Below are positions 1 through 5,932 of a DNA stretch of 7,153 nucleotides, piece by piece. Position 1 is the first letter of the stretch, and each line of letters opens with the position of its first letter. A program made the translations under genes and the position numbers. This stretch comes from Gammaproteobacteria bacterium (GTDB lineage Bacteria; Pseudomonadota; Gammaproteobacteria; Steroidobacterales; MnTg04), in the NCBI GenBank assembly GCA_027297845.1, contig JAPUHG010000054.1, positions 1 through 7,153 on the forward strand, given 5' to 3'. The notes beneath the pieces are model-generated. The model was not told where the DNA came from. It made no database searches and saw only the letters and a list, made by a program, of their open reading frames with translations.

Positions 1-840
1 GTCGTTGCCATGTGGTCGAGTTTTGCTTACCAGGCCGGTCAGGAGCTCGGTCAGCGCGTTGAGGGCGTGCCCGCCGAGCTGGTCCGTGAGTTCGTGGAAC
101 TGGTCCGCGATGAGCGGCCGATATATTCGCTGGAAACCCAGTTCAATCTGATCCCGCTGGCCAGCGCGCGCAAGCTCGGCTTGCCGGACGACTGGGTGGC
201 GCGGCTGGAAGCGCATGACAGCAAAAGCCGCCAGGTGCTCAGTATCAACCGTACGGTCGCGGGATCGACCGCCTCGCAACTGTTAAAACCGGGTGATTTG
301 TTGCTGACGATCGACGGTCAGGTGGTCAGCAGTTTTCGCGAAGTCGAGCGGCTGGTCCGGCAATCCACGGTCAGCGTCGAAGTCTGGCGGAATAAACAAT
401 TGCTCGAATTCGAAATTGCAACGGCAACCCTGGACGGACGCGGTCTCGACCGGGTCGTGATGTGGGCGGGGGCCTTGTTGCAGGCGCCGCATCGGGCGAT
501 GTCTGTACAAAGAGGCATATCGCCGGATGGCATTTATGTCGCTTTTTTCTCCTATGGATCGCCGGCGAACCGCTATGGTCTGTGGGCCGGGCGCAGGATA
601 CTGGCGGTCGATGAGATCGAGACGCCGGATCTGGACAGCTTTATTTCAGCCGTCAGCGGCAAAAAGGATCGCGAAGCCGTGCGTCTGACCACCGCGACCT
701 GGAACAACCGTATAGAGGTCATAACCTTGAAACTGGATGATCGCTACTGGCCGGCTTACGAGATCACCAGAACGGACCAGGGCTGGCAAAGGAGCGCGCT
801 ACCCGCTACCGATGAGGAGCGCAGACATGCAGGTCATTAA
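1..840 (+). CDS. C-terminal part of a Nma111/Deg7-like PDZ serine protease (5' end outside window)
   Basis: The reading frame is open from base 1 to the TAA at 838-840, giving 279 residues with no clear start, so this is the 3' end of a longer gene. An in-frame ATG at 10 exists but has no ribosome binding site and falls inside the conserved VVAMWSSF stretch, so it is probably internal. Seen: a PDZ-like domain around bases 220-430 (LLKPGDLLLTIDG, then a VEVWR strand), and a second degenerate PDZ region around 500-750 with WAGALLQAPHRA, SYGSPA, TPDLDSF and LKLDDRYWPAYE. From memory, this order of motifs matches the C-terminal half of yeast Nma111 and plant Deg7, HtrA/DegP relatives with duplicated protease and PDZ regions, and their bacterial homologues. 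The catalytic triad would lie upstream and cannot be checked. The 3' end overlaps the cupin gene by 14 bases. The family call is fairly secure; substrate and location are unknown. Confidence 0.8.
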   Translation, partial: VVAMWSSFAYQAGQELGQRVEGVPAELVREFVELVRDERPIYSLETQFNLIPLASARKLGLPDDWVARLEAHDSKSRQVLSINRTVAGSTASQLLKPGDLLLTIDGQVVSSFREVERLVRQSTVSVEVWRNKQLLEFEIATATLDGRGLDRVVMWAGALLQAPHRAMSVQRGISPDGIYVAFFSYGSPANRYGLWAGRRILAVDEIETPDLDSFISAVSGKKDREAVRLTTATWNNRIEVITLKLDDRYWPAYEITRTDQGWQRSALPATDEERRHAGH

Positions 841-1186
841 TTTCCGGGAGAAGCTCGATCAGTTTGCTGAGCTTTGGTCGCCACGCATCGTTGCACGAAT
901 GAACGATAACGATTTCAAGCTGGTGCGTATCAAGGGCGAGTTCGAGTGGCACAGCCATTCGGATACCGACGAGGTTTTTGTCGTCCTGGAGGGGCAGTTG
1001 CTCCTCGAATTGCGCGATGGGTCAGTGACGGTCGGTCGTGGTGAAATGATTGTCGTCCCCGCGGGTGTCGAACACCGGCCGGTTGCTAATGAAGAGTGCC
1101 AGTTATTGCTGATCGAGAAGGAAGGCACGAGCAATACCGGCGACCAGCCGGGTGCCAGCGAAGGCAAAATCGGAATTCCCGCATGA
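827..1186 (+). CDS. Small single-domain cupin protein
   Basis: This encodes 119 residues forming one cupin beta-barrel. The ATG at 827 is chosen because GAGGAG at 814-819 lies seven bases upstream; an in-frame ATG at 737 would add 30 residues of unrelated sequence deep inside the preceding gene. Cupin motif 1 is visible as G37, H42, H44, E49 and G56, and motif 2 as G72, P78, G80 and H83. H42, H44, E49 and H83 are the expected metal ligands, so a bound divalent metal is likely. The last 20 or so residues are polar and low in complexity, outside the barrel. Cupins of this size include sugar-binding, sensing and small-molecule enzyme types, and nothing here fixes a substrate. The gene overlaps the protease gene by 14 bases and the M23 peptidase gene by ATGA, so it is probably cotranscribed and translationally coupled with both. 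Fold assignment is secure; function is unknown. Confidence 0.9.
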   Translation: MQVINFREKLDQFAELWSPRIVARMNDNDFKLVRIKGEFEWHSHSDTDEVFVVLEGQLLLELRDGSVTVGRGEMIVVPAGVEHRPVANEECQLLLIEKEGTSNTGDQPGASEGKIGIPA

Positions 1187-2118
1187 GCCTGCCGCGCGCG
1201 CTCTTGCTCCTGGTTTTTCTGGCTTTACTGGCGCCGGCCTTGGCAACGCAACAGTTGTATCGGTACAAAGACGAAAACGGTAACTGGGTTTTTTCCGATC
1301 GGCCCCCGCCCGGACAGAAAAACGTCACCAGCCAGGAGGTGAAGGTCGATCGGCCGCGGCCGACCATTCGAATGACCGAGAGGCGGCGCGATGGTGAAGT
1401 TGACCTGGTCGCTATCAATACCTTTGCGATACCGATCGAAGTTGTCCTGCAAATTACCGAGGCGGACAACCTGAATTTCGCGCGGGGCGATATTCTCCAT
1501 TATGTCGTGTCGGCAACTTCCGATGAGGTCGTGACGACCGTCACCGCGCAACGCCCCGGAAACTGGTCGTTTGGCTACCAAGCCCGTTTCGTCATTGGTG
1601 ATCCACAAGCCGAGCACCAGCCCCGGGTGCCTTATCGGGCGCCTTTTGCCGCTACTTCGCAGTTCCCGATCAGCCAGGCGTTCCCCGGGAAACTGTCGCA
1701 TTTCGATGCCCCGAATCGTTACGCGGTCGATATAGAAATGCCGATCGGCACACCGATCTACGCTGCGCGTGGCGGGATCGTAATTGACCAGGCAACGCGT
1801 TTTTTTGCCAACGGTACGGATCTGGAAAAGGATGGGCCCAGGGCCAACCTGGTGCGCATCGTGCACGACGATGGCAGCATAGCGGTCTATGCGCACCTCA
1901 ATTGGGATTCGATCAGGGTGCGCATCGGTGAGCAGGTGGTCGAAGGCCAGTACATAGCGGATTCGGGCAATACCGGTTTTAGTACAGGGCCCCATTTGCA
2001 TTTCGATGTGCAACTAAACCGGGAAGCCGAACTGGTATCGGTACCGTTTCAGTTCCGCAACACAGCGGGAGGAGGCGAGGTCCCGCGCGCCGGTCAAATG
2101 TTGAGAGGCGTTCCGTAA
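1183..2118 (+). CDS. Secreted M23-family (LytM-like) peptidase with N-terminal DUF4124 domain
   Basis: This is a 311-residue protein. Residues 1-21 form a signal peptide (hydrophobic run LLLLVFLALLAPALA, likely cut after A21), so the protein is exported to the periplasm or envelope. Residues 24-45 (LYRYKDENGNWVFSDRPPPG) are a typical DUF4124 segment. Residues 165-290 are an M23 domain: DIEMPIGTPIYAARGG, YAHL with H238, and GNTGFSTGPHLHF with H271 and H273. D183 is the expected zinc ligand. The usual HxxxD histidine, four residues before it, is R179, and H173 ten residues upstream may replace it, as in other M23 proteins with an NRYAVD motif. M23 enzymes cut peptide crosslinks in peptidoglycan, or act as inactive activators when ligands are lost. 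The ATG at 1183 overlaps the cupin stop as ATGA, with a modest GGAA at 1172-1175; the in-frame ATG at 1096 would put 29 polar residues before the signal peptide. Confidence 0.92.
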   Translation: MSLPRALLLLVFLALLAPALATQQLYRYKDENGNWVFSDRPPPGQKNVTSQEVKVDRPRPTIRMTERRRDGEVDLVAINTFAIPIEVVLQITEADNLNFARGDILHYVVSATSDEVVTTVTAQRPGNWSFGYQARFVIGDPQAEHQPRVPYRAPFAATSQFPISQAFPGKLSHFDAPNRYAVDIEMPIGTPIYAARGGIVIDQATRFFANGTDLEKDGPRANLVRIVHDDGSIAVYAHLNWDSIRVRIGEQVVEGQYIADSGNTGFSTGPHLHFDVQLNREAELVSVPFQFRNTAGGGEVPRAGQMLRGVP

Positions 2119-2214
2119 ACTGAGCGGATTTTACGGCAAACAATAAATTTCTGGCCTACACTAGTAATAGTCGCGACAAGCGACCGGACCCAATACGAAA
2201 AACAAGATCAAGAC

Positions 2215-2219
2215 GGAGG
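2215..2219 (+). promoter_or_regulatory. Ribosome binding site of the membrane protein gene
   Basis: GGAGG lies five bases before the ATG at 2225 and is the strongest Shine-Dalgarno match in the window. It fixes the start of the following gene. A small potential hairpin (GTCGC 2170-2174, GCGAC 2180-2184, five-base loop) lies upstream in the same 106-base gap, with no T-run after it, so it does not look like a terminator. Confidence 0.8.
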
Positions 2220-2224
2220 CTCCG

Positions 2225-2803
2225 ATGAAAGACCTGTTGCTGGGCAGTCTGATTGCGGCAGTTGCGTTATTTCTGTGGGGTTTGGTCTATTGGGTGGCGA
2301 GCCCGATTCCCTATACCGCGCTCAAAACGCTGAATAACGAGGCGGCGACGGGGCAGGCTCTGCTGGAACATTTTCCGCAATCGGGTACCTATTACCTGCC
2401 TGACCCGAGGAATCCCAGCAGGGACGAGATGGACGCTCTGCACAAGCAAGGCCCGGTCGCGATAATCAATATCGACGTCGATGGTTCCGTGCCCACCAAC
2501 CCGGGCATGATGCTGGCCGGTTTCGCACACATGCTGATGACTACTTTGATGATTTCGTTGCTGATGCGATTGACCGGCAATGCGCTGGCATCCTATGGCG
2601 ATCGCGTGCTGTTCGTATTTCTTGCCGGCGTGATCGTCGCATTCTGGACGCGGATCTCGGATGTGATCTGGTGGGGACTGAGTCTGCCATGGCAAATGTA
2701 TAACGCGGTCTACGATGTCAGCGCCTGGCTGATTGCCGGCTTGATACTGGCGAAGTTTGTCCGGCCAAAAACCGCAGCGGCTTCGCCTGGCGTTGCGGAC
2801 TAG
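2225..2803 (+). CDS. Uncharacterised four-helix inner membrane protein
   Basis: This encodes 192 residues. Hydrophobic segments that look membrane-spanning lie at about 4-26, 95-115, 127-145 and 162-178. A soluble loop at about 27-92 contains SGTYYLPDP (53-61) and INIDVDGSVP (81-90) and, given an N-in orientation, should face the periplasm. The C-terminal half has an aromatic-rich stretch, DVIWWGLSLPWQMYNAVYD (146-164). The layout of short N-terminal helix, SG-Y-LP loop and WWG-type motif before the last helix reminds me of a widespread unnamed bacterial membrane family, but I cannot name it and no function follows. The start is supported by GGAGG five bases upstream. The 106-base gap after the M23 gene suggests it may have its own promoter, though none is clear. 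The TAG stop (2801-2803) is part of the CTAG at the left edge of the repeat element that follows. Confidence 0.85.
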   Translation: MKDLLLGSLIAAVALFLWGLVYWVASPIPYTALKTLNNEAATGQALLEHFPQSGTYYLPDPRNPSRDEMDALHKQGPVAIINIDVDGSVPTNPGMMLAGFAHMLMTTLMISLLMRLTGNALASYGDRVLFVFLAGVIVAFWTRISDVIWWGLSLPWQMYNAVYDVSAWLIAGLILAKFVRPKTAAASPGVAD

Positions 2804-2819
2804 GAGCCTGTTGAAAATC
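2800..2819 (+). repeat. Left terminal inverted repeat of the element
   Basis: CTAGGAGCCTGTTGAAAATC pairs with the right end at 2997-3017, sharing CTAG, AG and TGTTGAAAA in the same order. The first four bases may be a target duplication and not part of the repeat. They include the TAG stop codon of the membrane protein gene. Confidence 0.7.
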
Positions 2820-2996
2820 CCTCAGGCGCGCGCGAGACAAGGCGAGAATTGCCGAGACGCCGCTCTCGCACGTCTCCCGCGAGGGGCGGCGGCATTTGGG
2901 CATCCTGCCCGTCAGCGCAGTGGACCCGCCAGTGCATGAGCCCATGAATTATGAACGATGGGAGCCGGTTCTCAACACCGTATGGTGCCGTCTTAT

Positions 2997-3017
2997 GATT
3001 TTTCAACAAACTGCTAG
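2997..3017 (-). repeat. Right terminal inverted repeat of the element
   Basis: On the plus strand this reads GATTTTTCAACAAACTG followed by CTAG. It is the imperfect reverse complement of 2800-2819, with three substitutions and one extra T in the T-run. It ends one base before the TTA (minus-strand TAA stop) of the DUF255 gene at 3019-3021. Confidence 0.7.
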
Positions 3018-3018
3018 A

Positions 3019-5064
3019 TTATTTGGCGATCGCTTCCAGCATCGCATCCATCGTCGTGATTGGCTCGCTGCACACATGGCCCTGGCAAAGATAAGCCACC
3101 GTGCCTTCTCCGGACTTTTTGTCGGCCAGCGCCTCCGGTAGTTCGTCGTCGCTCCCGGTCAGCAAATAGACCTGTCTTTTTGGCGCGTAGACTAAGGTCG
3201 CGGCTTTTTGCCAGCGCAGTGCATCCTCTGGCTCGCCCCTGATGATAATGATCTCGCCGGGGTACAGATGTTCTTCCAGCGCGTCCAGCATGGTCGCGTG
3301 GCCGGATGGATATTGCTCGACCGGCGACTTGCCGCTTTGCAGCGCATTTTGTGCCGCTTGCAAAAACCTGCTGTCTCCGACCAGGTAACCCAGGCGTTGC
3401 AGCGCGAACGCAGCGACCCCATTACCCGCGGGGATCGCCTCGTCGGCGAAGGTCTTCGGCCGAAACAACAGTTTTTCATGCTGGTTGGCGGTGAAAAAGA
3501 ATCCACCGTGATCGGGGTCTGCAAAATCGGTGATCAGGCGTCGGGCCAGCGTCAGGCAGAAGTCGAAAAGCTGCGCATCCCAGCGCGTCTGTAATAATTC
3601 AAGCAGGCCGTTGACTAAGAAGGCATAGTCGTCGAGATAGGCGGGGAAACGGGCGCGGCCATCTTTGTACACGGAAAGCAGACCGCGATCATCGTCCCAG
3701 AGTTTCTCGCGTACAAAATTGGCGGCGCGCCGGGCCGCTTCGGCAAGATCGTCCCGGTCGAGTGCGCGCGCAGCGATCGCCAGACCCTGAATCATCAGGC
3801 CGTTCCAGCTACAGATAATTTTTTCATCACGACCGGGCCGTGGCCTTTTCTCTCTCGCCTCGCGTAACTTTTCCCGGGGCCGGGCCAACAGGTCGGCATC
3901 CTGCGCCTGGTCTTGCCGCAGGTTCAGGTGCCAGTGTTTTGTTTCAAAATTGGGCGGTTGATCCAGGCCATACGCCGTTTCGATCATCCGAAACTCGTCT
4001 TCATCCAAAAGATCTTTTATTTCCTCGCGGGTCCAGACATAAAAAGCGCCTTCTTTTTTTTGCCCGTTGCCATCGTCGCTGTCGGCATCGAGAGTCGCGT
4101 AGAACCCGCCCTCGGGAGACTGCATTTCCCGTATCGCCCAGTCCGCGGTTGCGCTGGCGATTTCCTTGAAGTTTGGGTCGGCGCTGGCTTGCCAGGCTTG
4201 CGCGTATAGCGACAACAACTGGGCGTTGTCATAGAGCATTTTTTCGAAGTGTGGAATCGCCCAGTAACGGTCGATGCTGTATCTAAAAAACCCGCCGCCC
4301 AGCTGATCGTAGAGGCCGCCCCTGGCCATTTGACCCAGCGTGTGACTGACCATGTACAAAGCCTGCACATCCGGTTTCGATTCCCTGGCCGTCGCGCACC
4401 AATGGCGCAGCAGTCTTTGACAGAGCATCGGGTGCGGAAATTTCGGCTCCCGACCAAAACCGCCATAACGCGCATCGAATTCCTGCTCCATGCTTTGCCG
4501 CGCCTGCGAAAAAACCACCTCCGCCGGCAAATCGTCACCGGGGGGAGGCTCGACCTGGGACAGGAAACCGCGCAGGGACTCGGCCTGCTCGCGCAAGCCC
4601 TCGTGTTGGTTGCGGTAAAACTCCTCGATCCGAGTCAGCACATCGGTGAATCCCGGCAAGCCGTGACGTGAGGTCGGTGGGAAATAAGTGCCCGCGAAAA
4701 ACGGCATCTGATCTTCCGCGTCCAGAAACACCGTTAGCGGCCAGCCGCCCGGTCGTTGTGCCAGGACCTGGTGAGCGGTCTGGAAAACGCGATCGAGATC
4801 CGGTCGTTCCTCTCGATCCACCTTGATATTCACAAACAGCCGGTTCATCAATTCTGCGATCTGCGGATTCTCAAACGATTCGTGGGCCATGACATGGCAC
4901 CAGTGACAGGCGGAATAGCCGATCGAAAGCAGGATCGGCTTGTTTTCTTCTTTGGCCTTGTTCAGCGCTTCGTCGCCCCACGGGTACCACTCGACCGGGT
5001 TGTCGGCGTGCTGCAGCAGGTAAGGGCTTGTTTCTTCGCCCAGCTTGTTTCGACCAGTTTTCAC
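3019..5064 (-). CDS. DUF255 thioredoxin-fold protein with six-hairpin glycosidase-like domain (YyaL/SPATA20-like)
   Basis: This is a 681-residue protein, about the usual length for the family. Residues 7-165 are the DUF255 thioredoxin-like domain with the diagnostic LGEETSPYLLQHADNPVEWY (8-27), a CHWC redox motif (C53, C56), VDREERPDLD and FFAGTYFPP. Residues 190-600 resemble the alpha/alpha toroid of N-acylglucosamine 2-epimerase-like proteins, with GGFGREPKFPHP, GGLYDQLGGGF, PHFEKMLYDNAQL and CSWNGLMI. The C-terminus carries a conserved cysteine pair (C660, C665). The biochemical role of this family is not settled; a redox or sugar-related role is only implied by the folds. There is no signal peptide, so it is probably cytosolic. 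The start is GTG at 5062-5064, supported by GAGGAC (minus strand, 5079-5074) nine bases upstream and by the usual family N-terminus. It is divergent from lgt, with 76 bases between starts, and convergent with the membrane protein gene. Confidence 0.93.
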   Translation of the reverse strand: MKTGRNKLGEETSPYLLQHADNPVEWYPWGDEALNKAKEENKPILLSIGYSACHWCHVMAHESFENPQIAELMNRLFVNIKVDREERPDLDRVFQTAHQVLAQRPGGWPLTVFLDAEDQMPFFAGTYFPPTSRHGLPGFTDVLTRIEEFYRNQHEGLREQAESLRGFLSQVEPPPGDDLPAEVVFSQARQSMEQEFDARYGGFGREPKFPHPMLCQRLLRHWCATARESKPDVQALYMVSHTLGQMARGGLYDQLGGGFFRYSIDRYWAIPHFEKMLYDNAQLLSLYAQAWQASADPNFKEIASATADWAIREMQSPEGGFYATLDADSDDGNGQKKEGAFYVWTREEIKDLLDEDEFRMIETAYGLDQPPNFETKHWHLNLRQDQAQDADLLARPREKLREAREKRPRPGRDEKIICSWNGLMIQGLAIAARALDRDDLAEAARRAANFVREKLWDDDRGLLSVYKDGRARFPAYLDDYAFLVNGLLELLQTRWDAQLFDFCLTLARRLITDFADPDHGGFFFTANQHEKLLFRPKTFADEAIPAGNGVAAFALQRLGYLVGDSRFLQAAQNALQSGKSPVEQYPSGHATMLDALEEHLYPGEIIIIRGEPEDALRWQKAATLVYAPKRQVYLLTGSDDELPEALADKKSGEGTVAYLCQGHVCSEPITTMDAMLEAIAK

Positions 5065-5122
5065 GAATTGTTTGTCCTCGCTGCAACCAACATTAACACC
5101 AGCGAACCTCGGGTCTATCCTT

Positions 5123-5131
5123 TGTTACACT
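5123..5131 (+). promoter_or_regulatory. Candidate extended -10 promoter for lgt
   Basis: TGTTACACT fits an extended -10 (TG, one base, then TACACT, four of six to TATAAT). No -35 box lies at 16-18 bases; the nearest TTAACA at 5093-5098 is 27 bases away, too far. Transcription starting six to ten bases after the hexamer would begin at about 5138-5141, at or within three bases of the lgt ATG. This is an inference from sequence only. Confidence 0.45.
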
Positions 5132-5140
5132 TACCCCCCG

Positions 5141-5932
5141 ATGTTCACTTATCCCGGTTTTAACCCCATCGCCCTTTCCCTGGGTCCGCTCAAGATTCGC
5201 TGGTATGGCCTGATGTATTTGCTGGCCTTTGCGACGGCCTGGTGGCTGGCACGACGGCGGGCAAAAAGGCCGGACTCCGGCTGGACGCCTGCCCAGGTCG
5301 ACGACCTGATTTTTTATTGCGCCATGGGGGTGATCGTCGGCGGCCGCATCGGCTACATGCTGTTTTATGGCGGCGCGCAAATCCTGGAGAATCCGCTGTC
5401 GATATTAAAGATCTGGGAAGGCGGCATGTCGTTTCATGGCGGCCTGCTGGGTGTGATATTCGCAATCATGCTATACGCACGGAACAACAGCCGGAGTTTC
5501 TGGCAATTGAGTGACTTCGCTGTACCGCTGGTGCCGCTGGGGCTGGCGTTTGGCAGGGTCGGCAATTTTATCAACGGTGAACTGTGGGGCGCACCGACCG
5601 ACCCGGGTGCGCCGTGGGCGGTGATGGTCAACGGTCAGGCGGTGCACGCGTCGCAACTCTACGAGGCTTTCTCAGAGGGTTTTGTCTTGTTTGTCATACT
5701 CTGGATTTATTCGGCGAAACCAAGGCCGGCTATGGCAACCAGCGGCCTGTTCTTGCTGATCTATGGCGTATTCCGTGTGCTGATAGAATTCGTGCGGGTG
5801 CCTGACGCACACATTGGGTATCTCGCATTCGGTTGGGTGACGATGGGCCAGGTGTTGACCTTGCCGATGATCGTCGCCGGCGCGGCCATGCTAACGATGG
5901 CCTATTCCAGAAATCGGGTTGTCACACCATGA
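5141..5932 (+). CDS. lgt: Phosphatidylglycerol-prolipoprotein diacylglyceryl transferase
   Basis: Lgt is an inner membrane enzyme that transfers diacylglycerol from phosphatidylglycerol to the lipobox cysteine of prelipoproteins, the first step of lipoprotein maturation. The 263-residue protein shows about seven hydrophobic segments and the family signatures: IRWYGLMYL with Y26, GGRIGYMLFY, GGMSFHGGLLG with H99, the Lgt signature GRVGNFINGELWG (138-150) with R139 and N142, and FRVLIEFVR with R212, E216 and R219. By alignment from memory, H99 and R139 correspond to E. coli H103 and R143. The ATG at 5141 is chosen because MFTYPGFNPIAL is the typical Lgt N-terminus; an in-frame ATG at 5045 would run back into the divergent gene. 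No Shine-Dalgarno sequence precedes 5141 (the bases before it are ACTTACCCCCCG), and an extended -10 lies just upstream. The stop overlaps the thyA start as ATGA. Confidence 0.97.
   Translation: MFTYPGFNPIALSLGPLKIRWYGLMYLLAFATAWWLARRRAKRPDSGWTPAQVDDLIFYCAMGVIVGGRIGYMLFYGGAQILENPLSILKIWEGGMSFHGGLLGVIFAIMLYARNNSRSFWQLSDFAVPLVPLGLAFGRVGNFINGELWGAPTDPGAPWAVMVNGQAVHASQLYEAFSEGFVLFVILWIYSAKPRPAMATSGLFLLIYGVFRVLIEFVRVPDAHIGYLAFGWVTMGQVLTLPMIVAGAAMLTMAYSRNRVVTP

Larger units (their letters stand above)
2800..3017. mobile_element. MITE-like intergenic repeat element with terminal inverted repeats
   Basis: This non-coding stretch fills the space between two convergent genes. Its ends are imperfect inverted repeats. 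The left end reads CTAGGAGCCTGTTGAAAATC. The right end, read on the minus strand from 3017, begins CTAGCAGTTTGTTGAAAA and continues ATC, differing at three positions and by one extra A. The CTAG copies at 2800-2803 and 3014-3017 could be a 4-base target duplication (or TAG a 3-base one), leaving a body of about 210 bases at 2804-3013. Inside are hairpin-forming segments (GAGACG 2854-2859 with CGTCTC 2871-2876; CACC 2976-2979 with GGTG 2984-2987) and a GCGAGACAAGGCGAGA run at 2832-2847. There is no credible reading frame. It is therefore most like a small non-autonomous element moved by a transposase elsewhere. TGTTGAAAA-type ends are common on insertion sequences and short repeats in Proteobacteria; the parent family is inferred only. 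Confidence 0.65.

Noticed and set aside
1225..2013. A 262-codon open frame on the minus strand opposite the M23 peptidase gene.
   Set aside because: It lies entirely antisense to a strongly supported gene, its translation shows no recognisable motifs, and GC-rich coding DNA often leaves such frames open.
2130..2170. A possible promoter before the membrane protein gene (TACACT at 2157-2162).
   Set aside because: There is no matching -35 at normal spacing and no TG extension, so the support is too weak for a feature.
2971..3005. A possible rho-independent terminator: hairpin CACC-GTAT-GGTG followed by a T-run.
   Set aside because: The stem is only four base pairs and the T-run starts ten bases later, so it does not fit an intrinsic terminator.
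2896..3141. A short plus-strand open frame running from the repeat element into the 3' end of the DUF255 gene.
   Set aside because: It has no clear ribosome binding site, crosses the element boundary and continues antisense to a real gene.
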